Assembly (NCBI GenBank): GCA_030043395.1
Contig: JASHXW010000595.1
Coordinates: 1 to 14,665 of the forward strand
Length of the DNA stretch: 14,665 nt
Source of the DNA: Streptosporangiaceae bacterium
GTDB lineage: Bacteria > Actinomycetota > Actinomycetes > Streptosporangiales > Streptosporangiaceae
Reading direction: 5' to 3'
Under the pieces are notes generated by a model. The model was given only the letters and a program-made list of their open reading frames with translations. It had not been told where the DNA came from and searched no databases. A program made the position numbers and the translations under genes. Shown piece by piece: positions 1 to 7,605 of this stretch. Numbering within the stretch: the stretch's first letter is position 1; every line of letters starts with the position of its first letter.

Positions 1-127
1 CGAGCAGGCTGGCGCAGACCGACGCCAATCCGGCTGCGGCCCGCTGCATGAGGGCACCCTCAGGTACCAGCGCCATCAGCGCGGACTCAGCTGACCTGAC
101 CTCACTCACCGCATAAGCGGTCCTCAT
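1..127 (-). CDS. nnr: Bifunctional NAD(P)H-hydrate epimerase / ADP-dependent NAD(P)H-hydrate dehydratase, N-terminal fragment
   Basis: The frame opening at the ATG at 127 and running off the left edge gives MRTAYAVSEVRSAESALM, then a VPEGALMQRAAAGLA stretch. This matches the N-terminus of actinobacterial YjeF/Nnr proteins (usual start MRxAYxVxxVRxAExxLM, then the PxGxLMQRAAxGLA helix). The family epimerises and dehydrates damaged NAD(P)H hydrates; the epimerase half comes first, and only about 42 residues of it are visible here. The start is supported by GAGG 6 nt upstream. It is 134 nt downstream of glmM, behind a strong hairpin, so it may have its own promoter, but I could not find a convincing one. 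The glmM-nnr neighbourhood is familiar from actinomycetes. The gene is cut by the window edge, so presence of the kinase-like dehydratase half is inferred from the family. Confidence 0.82.
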   Translation of the reverse strand, partial: MRTAYAVSEVRSAESALMALVPEGALMQRAAAGLASVCASLL

Positions 128-229
128 CGCTCACCTCGCTGACCGGCTGATGTCCGCTTACCCATTCCAAGGATTCCGCACCGACAACTGGCTGCGAAGT
201 GGGGCCGACGTACGCGCCAGCCGGAGCTG

Positions 230-268
230 CGGCTAGCCCGCGCAGTGCCAGCGGGCGCGGGTTAGCCG
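230..268 (-). terminator. Hairpin terminator at the end of glmM
   Basis: Arms 230-243 and 255-268 pair over 14 positions with a single mismatch (A.C in the minus-strand transcript), closing an 11-nt loop. The hairpin overlaps the glmM TAA stop. No T-run follows, which is common for actinobacterial terminators. It plausibly ends the rplM-rpsI-glmM transcript and insulates nnr. Confidence 0.6.
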
Positions 269-1773
269 GCGCTACGAACCGCGTCGGCCAGCCGGTCGGC
301 AATCTGCTGGGCCTGGCCAGAGTCGACCGCCTCGACCATGATCCGCACCGCCGGCTCGGTACCGCTCGGCCTGACCAGCACCCGGCCCGACTCGCCAAGC
401 TCCGCCTTGGCGTGCTCGACGGCGTTCGCGATGTCCCCAGACTGGGCGACCTTGGACTTGCTCACGCCCCGCACGTTGACAAGCACTTGCGGGTACTTGG
501 TCATCACCTGAGCCAGCTCGCTCAGCGGCCTGCCGCTTTCGGCGGCCGTGACCAGAAGCTGAAGGCTTGTTAGCATGCCGTCGCCGGTTCTGCTGTGATC
601 GAGCATGATCACGTGACCGGACTGCTCTCCGCCGAGAACGTAGCTCCCGTCGAGCATCGCAGCGAGCAAGTGCCGGTCGCCGACCGGAGTCTCGACCAGC
701 TCGATCCCCGCTTCGCTCATGGCCCTGCGGAAGCCGAGGTTGGCCATGACGGTCGCGACGACCGTACCGCCGGCCAGCCGGCCCGAGCTGTGCAGCGCGA
801 GCGCGAGGATGGCCAGGATCTGGTCGCCATCGATGACCTGGCCCGCATCATCGACTGCCAGGCACCTGTCCGCGTCCCCGTCATAGGCGATGCCCGCATG
901 CGCGCCGTTCTCCAGCACGGCACGCTGCAATGCGCCAAGACTGGTCGAGCCGTAGCCGGCGTTGATGTTCAGGCCGTCTGGCTCGACTCCGATGGCGAGC
1001 ACCTCGGCGCCTGCCGCGGTCAGCAGCTGCGGCGCGAGGCCGAACGCTGCGCCATGCGCGCAGTCGACTACGACGCGCATGCCGTCCAGCGGCCCGGACG
1101 CGACATCCAGGTCGGGCCGGATCCCGACCGTGCGCAGCAGGTGCGCCAGGTAGAGCTCAATCTCGTCGGCGGCATCGCTGACCCGGCCGAACCCGCCCTG
1201 GGGTACTCCCCTGGCGCCGGGCTCGCCGGCTTGCTCAGTCATCCGAGCCTCGATCTCGTCCTCGACGTCGTCGGGCAACTTGAGGCCGCCTTTGGCGAAG
1301 AACTTGATGCCGTTGTCGGGCGCGGGATTGTGACTCGCTGACAGCATGACGCCGAAGTCGGCTCCGAGGGCCTCGGTCAGGTAGGCCACTGCCGGGGTCG
1401 GGATGATCCCCAGCCGGAGGACGTCGACGCCGCTCCCGGCAAGCCCGGCGACAACTGCTGCCTCAAGGAACTCACCCGATGCACGGGAGTCACGGCCGAC
1501 GACTGCCAGCGGCCGCTCCCCTACCCGCAGCCACTCCAGGCCCGCCCATTCCTGCTGCGCCCGGTCAGCCTCGGCTGACGCTGGTGGCCCGTCCGGGGAG
1601 GGTACCCGGGGCGCGGGCGAGCCCTCTTGCCGGGCAGGGTCAGCGGGCTGAGCGGTAGGCCGGGTGCCGCCGAGCACGTGGGCGGCTGCGGCCGCCAGGC
1701 TCATCGCAAGCGGTGCATCAAGCTCGCTCCCGGCGACTCCGCGCACTCCGTCCGTACCGAACAGCCGACCCAT
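262..1773 (-). CDS. glmM: Phosphoglucosamine mutase GlmM
   Basis: Converts glucosamine-6-phosphate to glucosamine-1-phosphate on the cytosolic route to UDP-GlcNAc and peptidoglycan. With the ATG at 1773 the protein has 503 residues and starts [12 protein letters not shown], the family N-terminus. This ATG has a GGGGG ribosome site 8 nt upstream; the in-frame GTG at 1782 would overlap that site and is rejected. Visible motifs: the phosphoserine loop SASHNP with catalytic Ser147 (Ser102 in E. coli), the metal loop DGDADR (298-303), the sugar-binding GEQSGH (382-387) and the phosphate-binding RPSGTEP (468-474). All key residues are intact. It is about 50 residues longer than usual because of a Pro/Ala/Glu-rich insert at about residues 35-86, between the first helix (AAAHVL) and the [15 protein letters not shown] strand. 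It is last in the rplM-rpsI-glmM block, 138 nt after rpsI. Confidence 0.95.
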   Translation of the reverse strand: MGRLFGTDGVRGVAGSELDAPLAMSLAAAAAHVLGGTRPTAQPADPARQEGSPAPRVPSPDGPPASAEADRAQQEWAGLEWLRVGERPLAVVGRDSRASGEFLEAAVVAGLAGSGVDVLRLGIIPTPAVAYLTEALGADFGVMLSASHNPAPDNGIKFFAKGGLKLPDDVEDEIEARMTEQAGEPGARGVPQGGFGRVSDAADEIELYLAHLLRTVGIRPDLDVASGPLDGMRVVVDCAHGAAFGLAPQLLTAAGAEVLAIGVEPDGLNINAGYGSTSLGALQRAVLENGAHAGIAYDGDADRCLAVDDAGQVIDGDQILAILALALHSSGRLAGGTVVATVMANLGFRRAMSEAGIELVETPVGDRHLLAAMLDGSYVLGGEQSGHVIMLDHSRTGDGMLTSLQLLVTAAESGRPLSELAQVMTKYPQVLVNVRGVSKSKVAQSGDIANAVEHAKAELGESGRVLVRPSGTEPAVRIMVEAVDSGQAQQIADRLADAVRSAG

Positions 1774-1880
1774 GGATGGCACCCCCGCACTGACGTTCCC
1801 AGTAGAACCGGTGCCCTTGCATCATTTCCGACGCGGGTCAATGCCCGGCACGCCGGACCGCTGGCACCTGCGCCGCCGCC

Positions 1881-1896
1881 GCCGCGGGGTCGCGGC
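1881..1896 (-). other. GC hairpin in the rpsI-glmM spacer
   Basis: A perfect 6-bp stem (1881-1886 with 1891-1896) closes a 4-nt loop 15 nt after the rpsI stop. It could attenuate or process the transcript between rpsI and glmM. No T-run follows and it lies in very GC-rich sequence, so it may be chance. A TTGACC hexamer (1836-1841, minus strand) lies downstream, but no matching -10 box was found. Confidence 0.25.
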
Positions 1897-1911
1897 CCGG
1901 CGGGCGCCACG

Positions 1912-2436
1912 TCAGCGCTTGGAGTACTGCGGCGCCTTGCGCGCCTTCTTCAGGCCAGCCTTCTTGCGCTCCTTGATCCTGGCGTCCCTGGTCAGGAACC
2001 CGAGGCGCTTGAGCGAGGGCCGGCTGGACGGGTCGACAAGCACAAGCGCCCTGGCGATGCCCAGCCGGAGCGCGCCGGCCTGGCCGGTCACGCCGCCGCC
2101 GCTGATCCGCGCGACGATGTCGAACTGGCCCTCGGCGCCCAGCGTGACCAGCGGCTCGCTGATCAGCTGCTGGTGGACCTTGTTCGGGAAGTAGACGTCC
2201 ATGGTGCGGCCGTTGATCAGCCACTGGCCTGTCCCTGGCATCACCCGGACCCGGGCGATCGCCTCCTTGCGGCGCCCGGTGCCGAGGGCGTGACCCGTCA
2301 CGACGGGCTTGCGCACGGCAGGCTTCGCTGGCGCGGCCGCCGCGTCGCCGGTCTCTGTGGTGTACTGCGACAGGTACTCGCCGGACTCGTCGGTCTCTTC
2401 GCCCGCGATCTCCGGTGCCTCTGTGGGCTCAGCCAC
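1912..2436 (-). CDS. rpsI: 30S ribosomal protein S9
   Basis: Small-subunit protein whose C-terminal tail reaches the P-site tRNA. The conserved part begins at [14 protein letters not shown] (about residue 52), continues through NKVHQQ and [21 protein letters not shown], and ends in the invariant [12 protein letters not shown] tail. The GTG at 2436 is chosen as start because GAGGAAG lies just upstream; this gives 174 residues. The open frame continues upstream through rplM in a wrong frame, so the longer version is spurious. The first 50 residues are an acidic, Ala/Pro-rich extension of the kind seen in actinobacterial S9. The gene follows rplM by 56 nt, the standard L13-S9 pair. Confidence 0.95.
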   Translation of the reverse strand: MAEPTEAPEIAGEETDESGEYLSQYTTETGDAAAAPAKPAVRKPVVTGHALGTGRRKEAIARVRVMPGTGQWLINGRTMDVYFPNKVHQQLISEPLVTLGAEGQFDIVARISGGGVTGQAGALRLGIARALVLVDPSSRPSLKRLGFLTRDARIKERKKAGLKKARKAPQYSKR

Positions 2437-2492
2437 GGTGTCTTCCTCGTGCTTCCTGATCGGCTCGCCGCTCACGCCGCCGACCGCGTTGG

Positions 2493-2960
2493 TTACTTCG
2501 CCGCCTGGTCGCTTGCCTGCTGGGAGATCTGCGTGATCTCGAACGGCACCGGCTTCTGGGCCTGGTGCGGGTGCTCGGGGCCTGCGTATACCTTCAGCTT
2601 GCTGAGCATCTGCCTGCCCAGCGTGTTCTTGGGGAGCATGCCCTTGACGGCCTTGGTCACCGCGCGCTCCGGGCTGGTGGCCATGAGGTCGCGGTAGGCG
2701 ACGGCGCGAATGCCGCCCGGGTAGCCGGAATGGCGGTAGGCGCGCTTGTCCCGCAGCTTGTTTCCGGTCAGGGCGACCTTCGAGGCGTTCACGATGATGA
2801 CGAAGTCCCCGGTGTCGACGTGCGGCGCGAAGATCGGCTTGTGCTTGCCGCGTAGCAAGACGGCAGCCTGGCTGGCCAGCCGGCCGAGAACGACGTCGGA
2901 CGCGTCGATGACATGCCACTGTCGCTGGACGTCGGCGGCCTTCGGGCTGAAAGTGCGCAC
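2493..2960 (-). CDS. rplM: 50S ribosomal protein L13
   Basis: Early-assembly large-subunit protein. Recognised from [67 protein letters not shown] and the C-terminal PVPFEITQI. Two starts are possible. The ATG at 2966 has only 2 nt between it and GAAGG. The GTG at 2960 has GAAGG at 8 nt and aligns with the Streptomyces start (MRTYSPK). I prefer the GTG, giving 155 residues; the difference is two codons. First gene of the rplM-rpsI-glmM unit, with a promoter and a leader of about 135 nt upstream, divergent from the plus-strand membrane-protein gene. Confidence 0.95.
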   Translation of the reverse strand: MRTFSPKAADVQRQWHVIDASDVVLGRLASQAAVLLRGKHKPIFAPHVDTGDFVIIVNASKVALTGNKLRDKRAYRHSGYPGGIRAVAYRDLMATSPERAVTKAVKGMLPKNTLGRQMLSKLKVYAGPEHPHQAQKPVPFEITQISQQASDQAAK

Positions 2961-3103
2961 AGTCATGACCTTCGCGTGTGAGTCCTGATGGTTGAGCCCT
3001 CGCCGGGTCTTCGGCCTGGCGCGGGATATCCGCAGCGCTGGTGGCAGCTACCGGCCCGCTCAGCGGGCACGCGGGCATGCCTAGCGCACATGGACGCCCC
3101 GCA
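2961..3103 (-). other. Long structured 5' leader of rplM
   Basis: The predicted start point near 3097 leaves about 135 nt before rplM. The leader contains a perfect 6-bp hairpin with a 3-nt loop (GCCCGC/GCGGGC at 3054-3059 and 3063-3068) and smaller palindromes, including CAGCGCTG. L13 leaders regulate L13-S9 synthesis in some other bacteria; whether this one does is inference. No small ORF is evident. Confidence 0.3.
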
Positions 3104-3133
3104 AGGATACCGGCTATTGCCGTCCATGGTCAA
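3104..3133 (-). promoter_or_regulatory. Predicted promoter for rplM-rpsI-glmM
   Basis: On the minus strand TTGACC (3133-3128) is separated by 18 nt from TATCCT (3109-3104), an actinobacterial TANNNT -10 box. The expected start point is near 3097. This is the best housekeeping-type promoter in the divergent intergenic region. Confidence 0.55.
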
Positions 3134-3211
3134 AAGCACCTGCGATAACGTAGCCTACCCGGGCTTATGTCCCGATTCTGGCCAGTCTCCGCGTCTGGGA
3201 ATCAAGCTACC

Positions 3212-3243
3212 CTGACTCGCTAGCCGCGCCATAACGGTACGCT
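3212..3243 (+). promoter_or_regulatory. Predicted leaderless promoter for the orphan membrane-protein gene
   Basis: TACGCT (3238-3243) fits the TANNNT -10 consensus. Its last base lies exactly 7 nt before the A of the ATG at 3250, the geometry of a transcript starting on the initiation codon. A CTGACT hexamer (3212-3217) may act as a weak -35, though its 20-nt spacing is long. No Shine-Dalgarno sequence precedes the ATG. Confidence 0.5.
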
Positions 3244-3249
3244 CACGGC

Positions 3250-4824
3250 ATGCGGAATGCAGGTGACAGAGCGCCTGGCGGGTCTGCGACTCGCCGACAG
3301 CGTGCGGCAAGCCCGCAAACGCCAACCCAAGCCGACGAGAATGGCGGCTCTTCCCTGTTCACCCCTGCCTACCGCGTGAGCCATGCCGGAGCGGCCCCCG
3401 CCAGCGCTGGCCAGAGCCACGCGGCCGAGCAGCCCTCGGGCGGCGCTGAGTACGATCCCGCCGACTACGCCAGCGAGCCAGCCGACGCGACCTGGCTAGA
3501 CGACCCCGTTCGCGACGGCGAGGCCTGGTCTGCCGAGGCAGAGGCAGACGACCCGTGGTCTAACGCAAGCCTGACCCGCTGGAGCACGCAGCCAGCTCCG
3601 GCTGCGCTGAACGCGATCCGCGGGTTCCCCCCGGCGCCCGGCGACCCTATGCCGGTCTACCCGCCGGGACCGTTCGCTCCCTGGAACCGGTCCCCGGCAG
3701 ACCGGCGCGGCGCGGGGGGCTGGGCCCGCGGTGGTGCACCAGCAGACTCGTCCGGCCAGATCGCCGCGACGATCACGCCGGACGAGTTCGACACAAACCA
3801 CTCGATCCCGGCGATCAAGGATCCGGTGTTGGGCAAGGCGTCGGGCTCGCGGTCACCGGCCGGACCGGAGTCCCGATCCGCTGAGTCGCCAGTGCGCTCC
3901 CGGGCGTCGGCGTCCAGGTCAGGCCCGGCCGCTGCGGCGGCCCCCGAGACATCGCGTGCCGCCGTCGGCGGGTCGGTTCCGGTCCGGGAGCGTGGCCCGC
4001 TCGGCGATCCCGCCGAGCGCAAGCCAGCCGGCACTGGCGGCAGGCGGACGGCCGGGCCTAGCCGTGGCGGTAACCGCTCCCAGCCGAAGCGGCATCATGT
4101 GTGGCTCGCCATCGTTGCCGCCGTCGTGATCATCGTCGGGGGCACGACGATCCTGGTGCTGACCTCCAACCCAGGCAGCCCGAGCGGGACCACGGCTGGC
4201 CGCAAGCCGCCGAGGAAGGTCACGCACACGCCAGCCGCGTCGAAGCCGCCTCCGGGCAAGTGGGGGTACATCGGCAGCAGGTCCACCGACTCCGTCCCGC
4301 TCACTGCGCACGAGTTGTACCCGTACTCGTTCAGGAGCAGCGGCGACGTCTACGACCGGGTAAAGACGAAGATCACGTCCGCCTGCGGCGGTGCCCTGAT
4401 CGGGGCTGCCGTGCAGGCAGCCGTCAAGCATGCGGGCTGCAACCAGGCAGTGCGCGGCACCTACCTGGCAAAGTCCCTGAAGCTGATGGCAACGATCGGG
4501 GTTTTCAACCTCGACACTGTCAAGGGCGCGAGCCTGGCGGCAAGCAAGGTGGGGCACAACAACTTCGTGGCCCCGCTGCAGTCCAAAGCAGGGCTGGCCG
4601 CCAAGATCGGTCAGGGAACAGGCGTTGACGAGGCCATCGTCAAAGGTCACTACCTGGTGATCGTGTGGGCCGAGACAACGGGCCTGCAGGCGCCGAAGAG
4701 CCAGCGCAGCCGCCTGGACGCGTTCATGAACCTGCTCATCGCCAAGACCGCGAACGTGGATCTCAGCTACCGGATGGCCTTCGGGAAGCCCATGCCGACG
4801 CCGTCGCCTGGGTCGACCGCCTGA
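3250..4824 (+). CDS. Orphan single-pass membrane protein with long disordered cytoplasmic region and C-terminal exported domain
   Basis: 524 residues, no recognised function. Residues 1-281 are low complexity, rich in Ala, Pro, Ser, Gly, Arg and acidic residues, with proline-rich patches (FPPAPGDPMPVYPPGPF). One membrane helix spans about 284-304 (VWLAIVAAVVIIVGG and on), preceded by KRHH, so the N-terminus should be cytosolic. After it comes a Pro/Lys/Thr-rich linker and a folded-looking exported domain (about 335-515) with two cysteines, C379 and C397, suited to a disulfide, and a short core reading LKLMATIGVFNLDTVKGASLA. It is the only plus-strand gene here, convergent with truA (81 nt between stops) and divergent from rplM. 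The start is chosen from the -10 box 7 nt upstream; no ribosome site is present. A hypothetical gene at the truA-rplM junction also occurs in other actinomycetes, as far as I recall. Roles in envelope sensing or septal functions are possible but unsupported. Confidence 0.85.
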   Translation: MRNAGDRAPGGSATRRQRAASPQTPTQADENGGSSLFTPAYRVSHAGAAPASAGQSHAAEQPSGGAEYDPADYASEPADATWLDDPVRDGEAWSAEAEADDPWSNASLTRWSTQPAPAALNAIRGFPPAPGDPMPVYPPGPFAPWNRSPADRRGAGGWARGGAPADSSGQIAATITPDEFDTNHSIPAIKDPVLGKASGSRSPAGPESRSAESPVRSRASASRSGPAAAAAPETSRAAVGGSVPVRERGPLGDPAERKPAGTGGRRTAGPSRGGNRSQPKRHHVWLAIVAAVVIIVGGTTILVLTSNPGSPSGTTAGRKPPRKVTHTPAASKPPPGKWGYIGSRSTDSVPLTAHELYPYSFRSSGDVYDRVKTKITSACGGALIGAAVQAAVKHAGCNQAVRGTYLAKSLKLMATIGVFNLDTVKGASLAASKVGHNNFVAPLQSKAGLAAKIGQGTGVDEAIVKGHYLVIVWAETTGLQAPKSQRSRLDAFMNLLIAKTANVDLSYRMAFGKPMPTPSPGSTA

Positions 4825-4855
4825 GGGACTGGTTCCCGAGCCTGAACTGCCACGC

Positions 4856-4886
4856 CGCCGCCTTGGCCAATGCGGCCCAGGCGGCG
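4856..4886. terminator. Bidirectional hairpin between convergent genes
   Basis: Arms 4856-4868 and 4874-4886 pair at 12 of 13 positions (one T/C mismatch) around a 5-nt loop. It lies between the stop of the plus-strand gene (4824) and the stop of truA (4906), so it can serve both transcripts. There is no T-run on either side. Confidence 0.6.
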
Positions 4887-4893
4887 AGCCGGG

Positions 4894-4915
4894 CTCAGGC
4901 GCCTCTCAGGCGCCT
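4894..4915. repeat. 11-bp tandem duplication at the truA stop
   Basis: CTCAGGCGCCT occurs twice head to tail (4894-4904 and 4905-4915). The truA TGA stop (4906-4908) lies in the second copy. It looks like a small slippage duplication that also reaches the edge of the terminator region. Confidence 0.6.
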
Positions 4916-5775
4916 CTGAGCCGCCGCGTGAGGTGAGCCCGTTCGGCCAGCAGCACGTCCGGCGGGTAGCCGACTTCTTCCAGGCACAGCGGATGGGGTG
5001 GCGCCACGGTGACGGCGGGATCCCGCACCCTGGCGGCAAGCACGTCGGCCATCCAGCGTGGTGGCTTCCTGCCGTCGCCAACGGCGAGCAGGGCTCCGGT
5101 GAGCGCTCTGACCATGTTGTGGCAGAAGGCGTCGGCGACCACGGTCCCGGTCACGATCCCCGACTCGGCCCGATGCCAGTCAAGCCTGATCAGCTCCCTG
5201 ATCGTGCTCGCGCCTGGCCGGGGCCGGCAGAAAGCCGCGAAGTCGTGCTCGCCCAGGCATGCCAGTGCGGCCTGATTCATCAGCCCGACATCGAGCGGCC
5301 AGCGATGCCATAGGGTGTCGCGGCGGCGCACAGGGTCGGCGGCGCCCGGGCCATCGCTGACCCGGTAGGAGTAACGGCGCCACAGCGCGGAGAACCTGGC
5401 ATCGAATCCATCCGGCGCCACGGTGATCGCGTGCACCCGGATGTCGGCGGGCAGTGCGCCGTTCAGGCGGCGCAAGGCCACCGTGGCTGCAGGTGCCCAG
5501 GCGTCCTCTGCGACGTCGGCGTGGGCGACCTGGCCGCGAGCATGGACGCCAGCATCGGTCCGCCCTGCGACGGTCAGGGCTGGCGTCTCTTGGGTCCGCA
5601 GGACCGTGCCGAGCGCGCCCTGCAGAACGCCCTCGACCGTCCGTACGCCGGGCTGCTCGGCCCAGCCATGGAATTCGGCGCCGTCATAGGCGAGATCAAT
5701 CCTGAGCCGGACGGCGCCCGCCGCTGCCGCGCCGTCCCGAGCCGGCTGGCTACTCGGCGTCGGTGTCGTCCGCAG
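4906..5775 (-). CDS. truA: tRNA pseudouridine(38-40) synthase TruA, start codon unclear
   Basis: Isomerises U38-U40 in the tRNA anticodon arm. The frame reads [46 protein letters not shown] (catalytic Asp in GRTDAG, codon 5556-5554), then [16 protein letters not shown] and [17 protein letters not shown], all TruA hallmarks. The end at the TGA at 4906 is firm. The start is not. Between an in-frame TGA at 5784-5782 and the GTG at 5481 there is no ATG, GTG or TTG, although clear TruA sequence begins by 5712. The only near-cognate candidates are CTG at 5775 (289 residues, used here) and ATT at 5700. A standard gene caller would start at 5481 (191 residues) and lose the catalytic Asp. Possible causes are a non-AUG start coupled to rplQ, a +1 frameshift from the end of rplQ, or a base error. 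It follows rplQ with its reading frame overlapping the rplQ end. Confidence 0.85.
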   Translation of the reverse strand: MRTTPTPSSQPARDGAAAAGAVRLRIDLAYDGAEFHGWAEQPGVRTVEGVLQGALGTVLRTQETPALTVAGRTDAGVHARGQVAHADVAEDAWAPAATVALRRLNGALPADIRVHAITVAPDGFDARFSALWRRYSYRVSDGPGAADPVRRRDTLWHRWPLDVGLMNQAALACLGEHDFAAFCRPRPGASTIRELIRLDWHRAESGIVTGTVVADAFCHNMVRALTGALLAVGDGRKPPRWMADVLAARVRDPAVTVAPPHPLCLEEVGYPPDVLLAERAHLTRRLRGA

Positions 5776-6403
5776 CCTCGGTCACGTCGTCTTCCTCGTC
5801 CGCGGTCTCGTCGTCGTCCTCGTCCGACTCGTCCTCGTCCTGGTCGTCCTCGTCCGACTCGTCTTCGGCATCCTCGTACTCCGCCTCGGCGTCAGTGGCG
5901 TCGTACTCCTCCTGTGCCGCGGCGTCTTCGTCCGCGACCGCCTCGGCTGACTCGTCCTGCGCCGCAGCGGCAGCTACAGCCGCGCCGCTGCCAGCCGACG
6001 CGGGCTGCGGCCGCCGGGCGCGACGACGCGGTGGCTTCACCTCGCCGCCCTCGCGGACGAGCTCGATCACGGCCATCGCGGCATTGTCGCCCTTCCGCGG
6101 GCCCACCTTGGTGATCCGCGTGTAACCGCCTTCGCGCGTGGCGTAGCTCGGCCCGATCTCGTCGAAGAGGGTCTTGACGACGGTCTTGTCGGTCACGACG
6201 GTCAGGACCTGCCGCCTGGCGTGCAGGTCACCTCGCTTGGCGAAGGTGATCAGGCGCTCGGCGACTGGCCGCAGCCGGCGAGCGCGCGACTCGGTCGTCG
6301 TGATCTTGCCGTGCTCGAACAGCGCCGTGGCGAGGTTCGCCAGCATGTGCTGCTGGTGAGCTGCGCTGCCGCCCATTCGGCGACCCTTGGTGGGCGTGGG
6401 CAT
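5750..6403 (-). CDS. rplQ: 50S ribosomal protein L17 with long acidic tail
   Basis: Large-subunit protein near the exit tunnel. The core (1 to about 122) shows [60 protein letters not shown] and GGYTRI, ending in [12 protein letters not shown]. The ATG at 6403 has GGAG 9 nt upstream. The total is 217 residues against about 120 for the bare domain: after a basic [11 protein letters not shown] hinge come about 80 residues made almost only of Asp, Glu, Ala and Ser. Acidic tails occur on other actinobacterial L17 proteins but are usually shorter, as far as I recall. The gene lies 80 nt downstream of rpoA, the standard alpha-operon order, and its end overlaps the truA frame. Confidence 0.95.
   Translation of the reverse strand: MPTPTKGRRMGGSAAHQQHMLANLATALFEHGKITTTESRARRLRPVAERLITFAKRGDLHARRQVLTVVTDKTVVKTLFDEIGPSYATREGGYTRITKVGPRKGDNAAMAVIELVREGGEVKPPRRRARRPQPASAGSGAAVAAAAAQDESAEAVADEDAAAQEEYDATDAEAEYEDAEDESDEDDQDEDESDEDDDETADEEDDVTEAADDTDAE
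5813..5863 (-). repeat. Internal repeat in the L17 acidic tail
   Basis: A 21-nt segment occurs identically at 5813-5833 and 5843-5863, a 30-nt period, each copy encoding DESDEDD. It suggests that the tail grew by slippage or unequal exchange in the GTC/CTC-rich tract. Confidence 0.7.
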
Positions 6404-6483
6404 CGAAAGACTCTCCTCGGTATCGCGCGACTACCTGCCGCGCTCGTTGGCCGCACTTGCCGCCGGCCGGTTACCCGGCCAGG

Positions 6484-7500
6484 TCAGTATTCCTCAGTCT
6501 CGACGTAGCTGTCGTCATCGTCCGCGCCGTAACTGTCAGCGGCGGAACCCGGATCGAATCCGGGCGGGGAGTCCTTGAGCGACAGGCCCATGTCGACGAG
6601 CTTTTGCTTCACTTCCTCGATCGACTTCGCGCCGAAGTTGCGGATGTCGAGCAGATCCTGCTCGCTGCGGGCGACGAGCTCGCCGACCGAGTGGATCCCC
6701 TCGCGCTTCAGGCAGTTGTAGGAGCGAACCGTAAGGTTCAGCTCCTCGATCGGCAGGGCGAGGTCGGCCGCGAGCGCAGCGTCCGTCGGCGACGGGCCGA
6801 TGTCGATGCCCTCCGCCTCCAGGTTCAGCTCCCTGGCCAGGCCGAACAGCTCGACGAGCGTCATCCCGGCGCTTGCCACCGCGTCGCGCGGCCGCATGCA
6901 TGGCTTGGTTTCGACATCGAGGATGAGCCGGTCGAAGTCAGTGCGCTGCTCGACTCGGGTGGCCTCCACCTTGTAGGTGACGCGGAGCACCGGCGAGTAG
7001 ATCGAGTCGATCGGAATGCGGCCGATCTCCTGGCCGGGCTGCTTGTTCTGGGAAGCCGAGATGTAGCCGCGACCGCGCTCGACGGTCAGCTCCATCTCCA
7101 GCTTGCCCTTGCTGTTCAGCGTCGCGATGTGCAGCTCAGGGTTGTGCACCTCCATGCCGGCTGGCGGCGCGATGTCCGCGGCCGTGACAACTCCAGGGCC
7201 TTGCTTGCGCAGGTACATGTGCACCGGCTCGTCGTGCTCGGAGGAGACGACTAGTTCCTTGAGGTTCAAGATGATGTCGGTGACGTCCTCGGAGACACCA
7301 GGCACGGTCGTGAACTCGTGCAGCACGCCCTCGATCCTGATGCTCGTGACGGCCGCCCCGGGAATCGACGACAGCAGCGTGCGGCGAAGGGAGTTCCCGA
7401 TCGTGTACCCGAAGCCGGGCTCAAGCGGCTCGATGGTAAACCGCGAGCGGAATTCGTTGACCTGCTCTTCGGTAAGGGTGGGTCGCTGTGCGATCAGCAT
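6484..7500 (-). CDS. rpoA: DNA-directed RNA polymerase subunit alpha
   Basis: Scaffold for RNA polymerase assembly. The N-terminal domain begins [17 protein letters not shown], has [21 protein letters not shown] and TVERGRGY, and dimerises. The C-terminal domain (about 249-301) contains [20 protein letters not shown] and [16 protein letters not shown], which contact UP-element DNA and activators. A short acidic tail ends VETEEY. The length, 338 residues, is normal for actinomycetes. The ATG at 7500 has AAAGGA 7 nt upstream. It lies between rpsD (105-nt spacer) and rplQ, the classic alpha-operon position. Confidence 0.98.
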   Translation of the reverse strand: MLIAQRPTLTEEQVNEFRSRFTIEPLEPGFGYTIGNSLRRTLLSSIPGAAVTSIRIEGVLHEFTTVPGVSEDVTDIILNLKELVVSSEHDEPVHMYLRKQGPGVVTAADIAPPAGMEVHNPELHIATLNSKGKLEMELTVERGRGYISASQNKQPGQEIGRIPIDSIYSPVLRVTYKVEATRVEQRTDFDRLILDVETKPCMRPRDAVASAGMTLVELFGLARELNLEAEGIDIGPSPTDAALAADLALPIEELNLTVRSYNCLKREGIHSVGELVARSEQDLLDIRNFGAKSIEEVKQKLVDMGLSLKDSPPGFDPGSAADSYGADDDDSYVETEEY

Positions 7501-7545
7501 TGTTCGGTCCTTTCCGCCTGCCCGCTATTTGACAGGCGACTAGGG

Positions 7546-7565
7546 CTGGCGGGCGGTGCCGCCAG
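7546..7565 (-). other. Stem-loop in the rpsD-rpoA spacer
   Basis: A perfect 7-bp stem (7546-7552 with 7559-7565) encloses a 6-nt loop. A second, GGCC-rich inverted repeat lies next to it (about 7571-7594). Together they fill the spacer before the rpoA ribosome site. They could tune the rpsD:rpoA ratio or be a processing site. There is no T-run. Confidence 0.35.
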
Positions 7566-7605
7566 GTGCCCGGCCCGGCCCCCGTGGCCGGCCAGGGTAA
7601 GACGG

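Noticed and set aside
102..398. Minus-strand open frame of 98 residues overlapping the glmM end and nnr start
   Set aside because: It conflicts with the strong GlmM C-terminus and the Nnr N-terminus in other frames and resembles nothing.
1836..1841. TTGACC (minus strand) upstream of glmM as a promoter
   Set aside because: No TANNNT hexamer at 16-19 nt downstream; not enough for a promoter call.
1627..2697. Plus-strand open frame across glmM, rpsI and rplM (356 residues)
   Set aside because: Antisense to three certain genes and without family resemblance; a frame shadow.
2437..3078. Upstream extension of the S9 frame through rplM
   Set aside because: It is the wrong frame of rplM; the GTG at 2436 with GAGGAAG is the real rpsI start.
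3160..3187. Second sigma-R-like match upstream of rplM (GGGAC, then GTTA further downstream)
   Set aside because: Several mismatches to the consensus; the TTGACC/TATCCT pair nearby explains the region better.
7529..7534. Perfect TTGACA on the plus strand in the rpsD-rpoA spacer
   Set aside because: No -10 box at a suitable distance, and it would only give antisense RNA through rpsD; likely chance.
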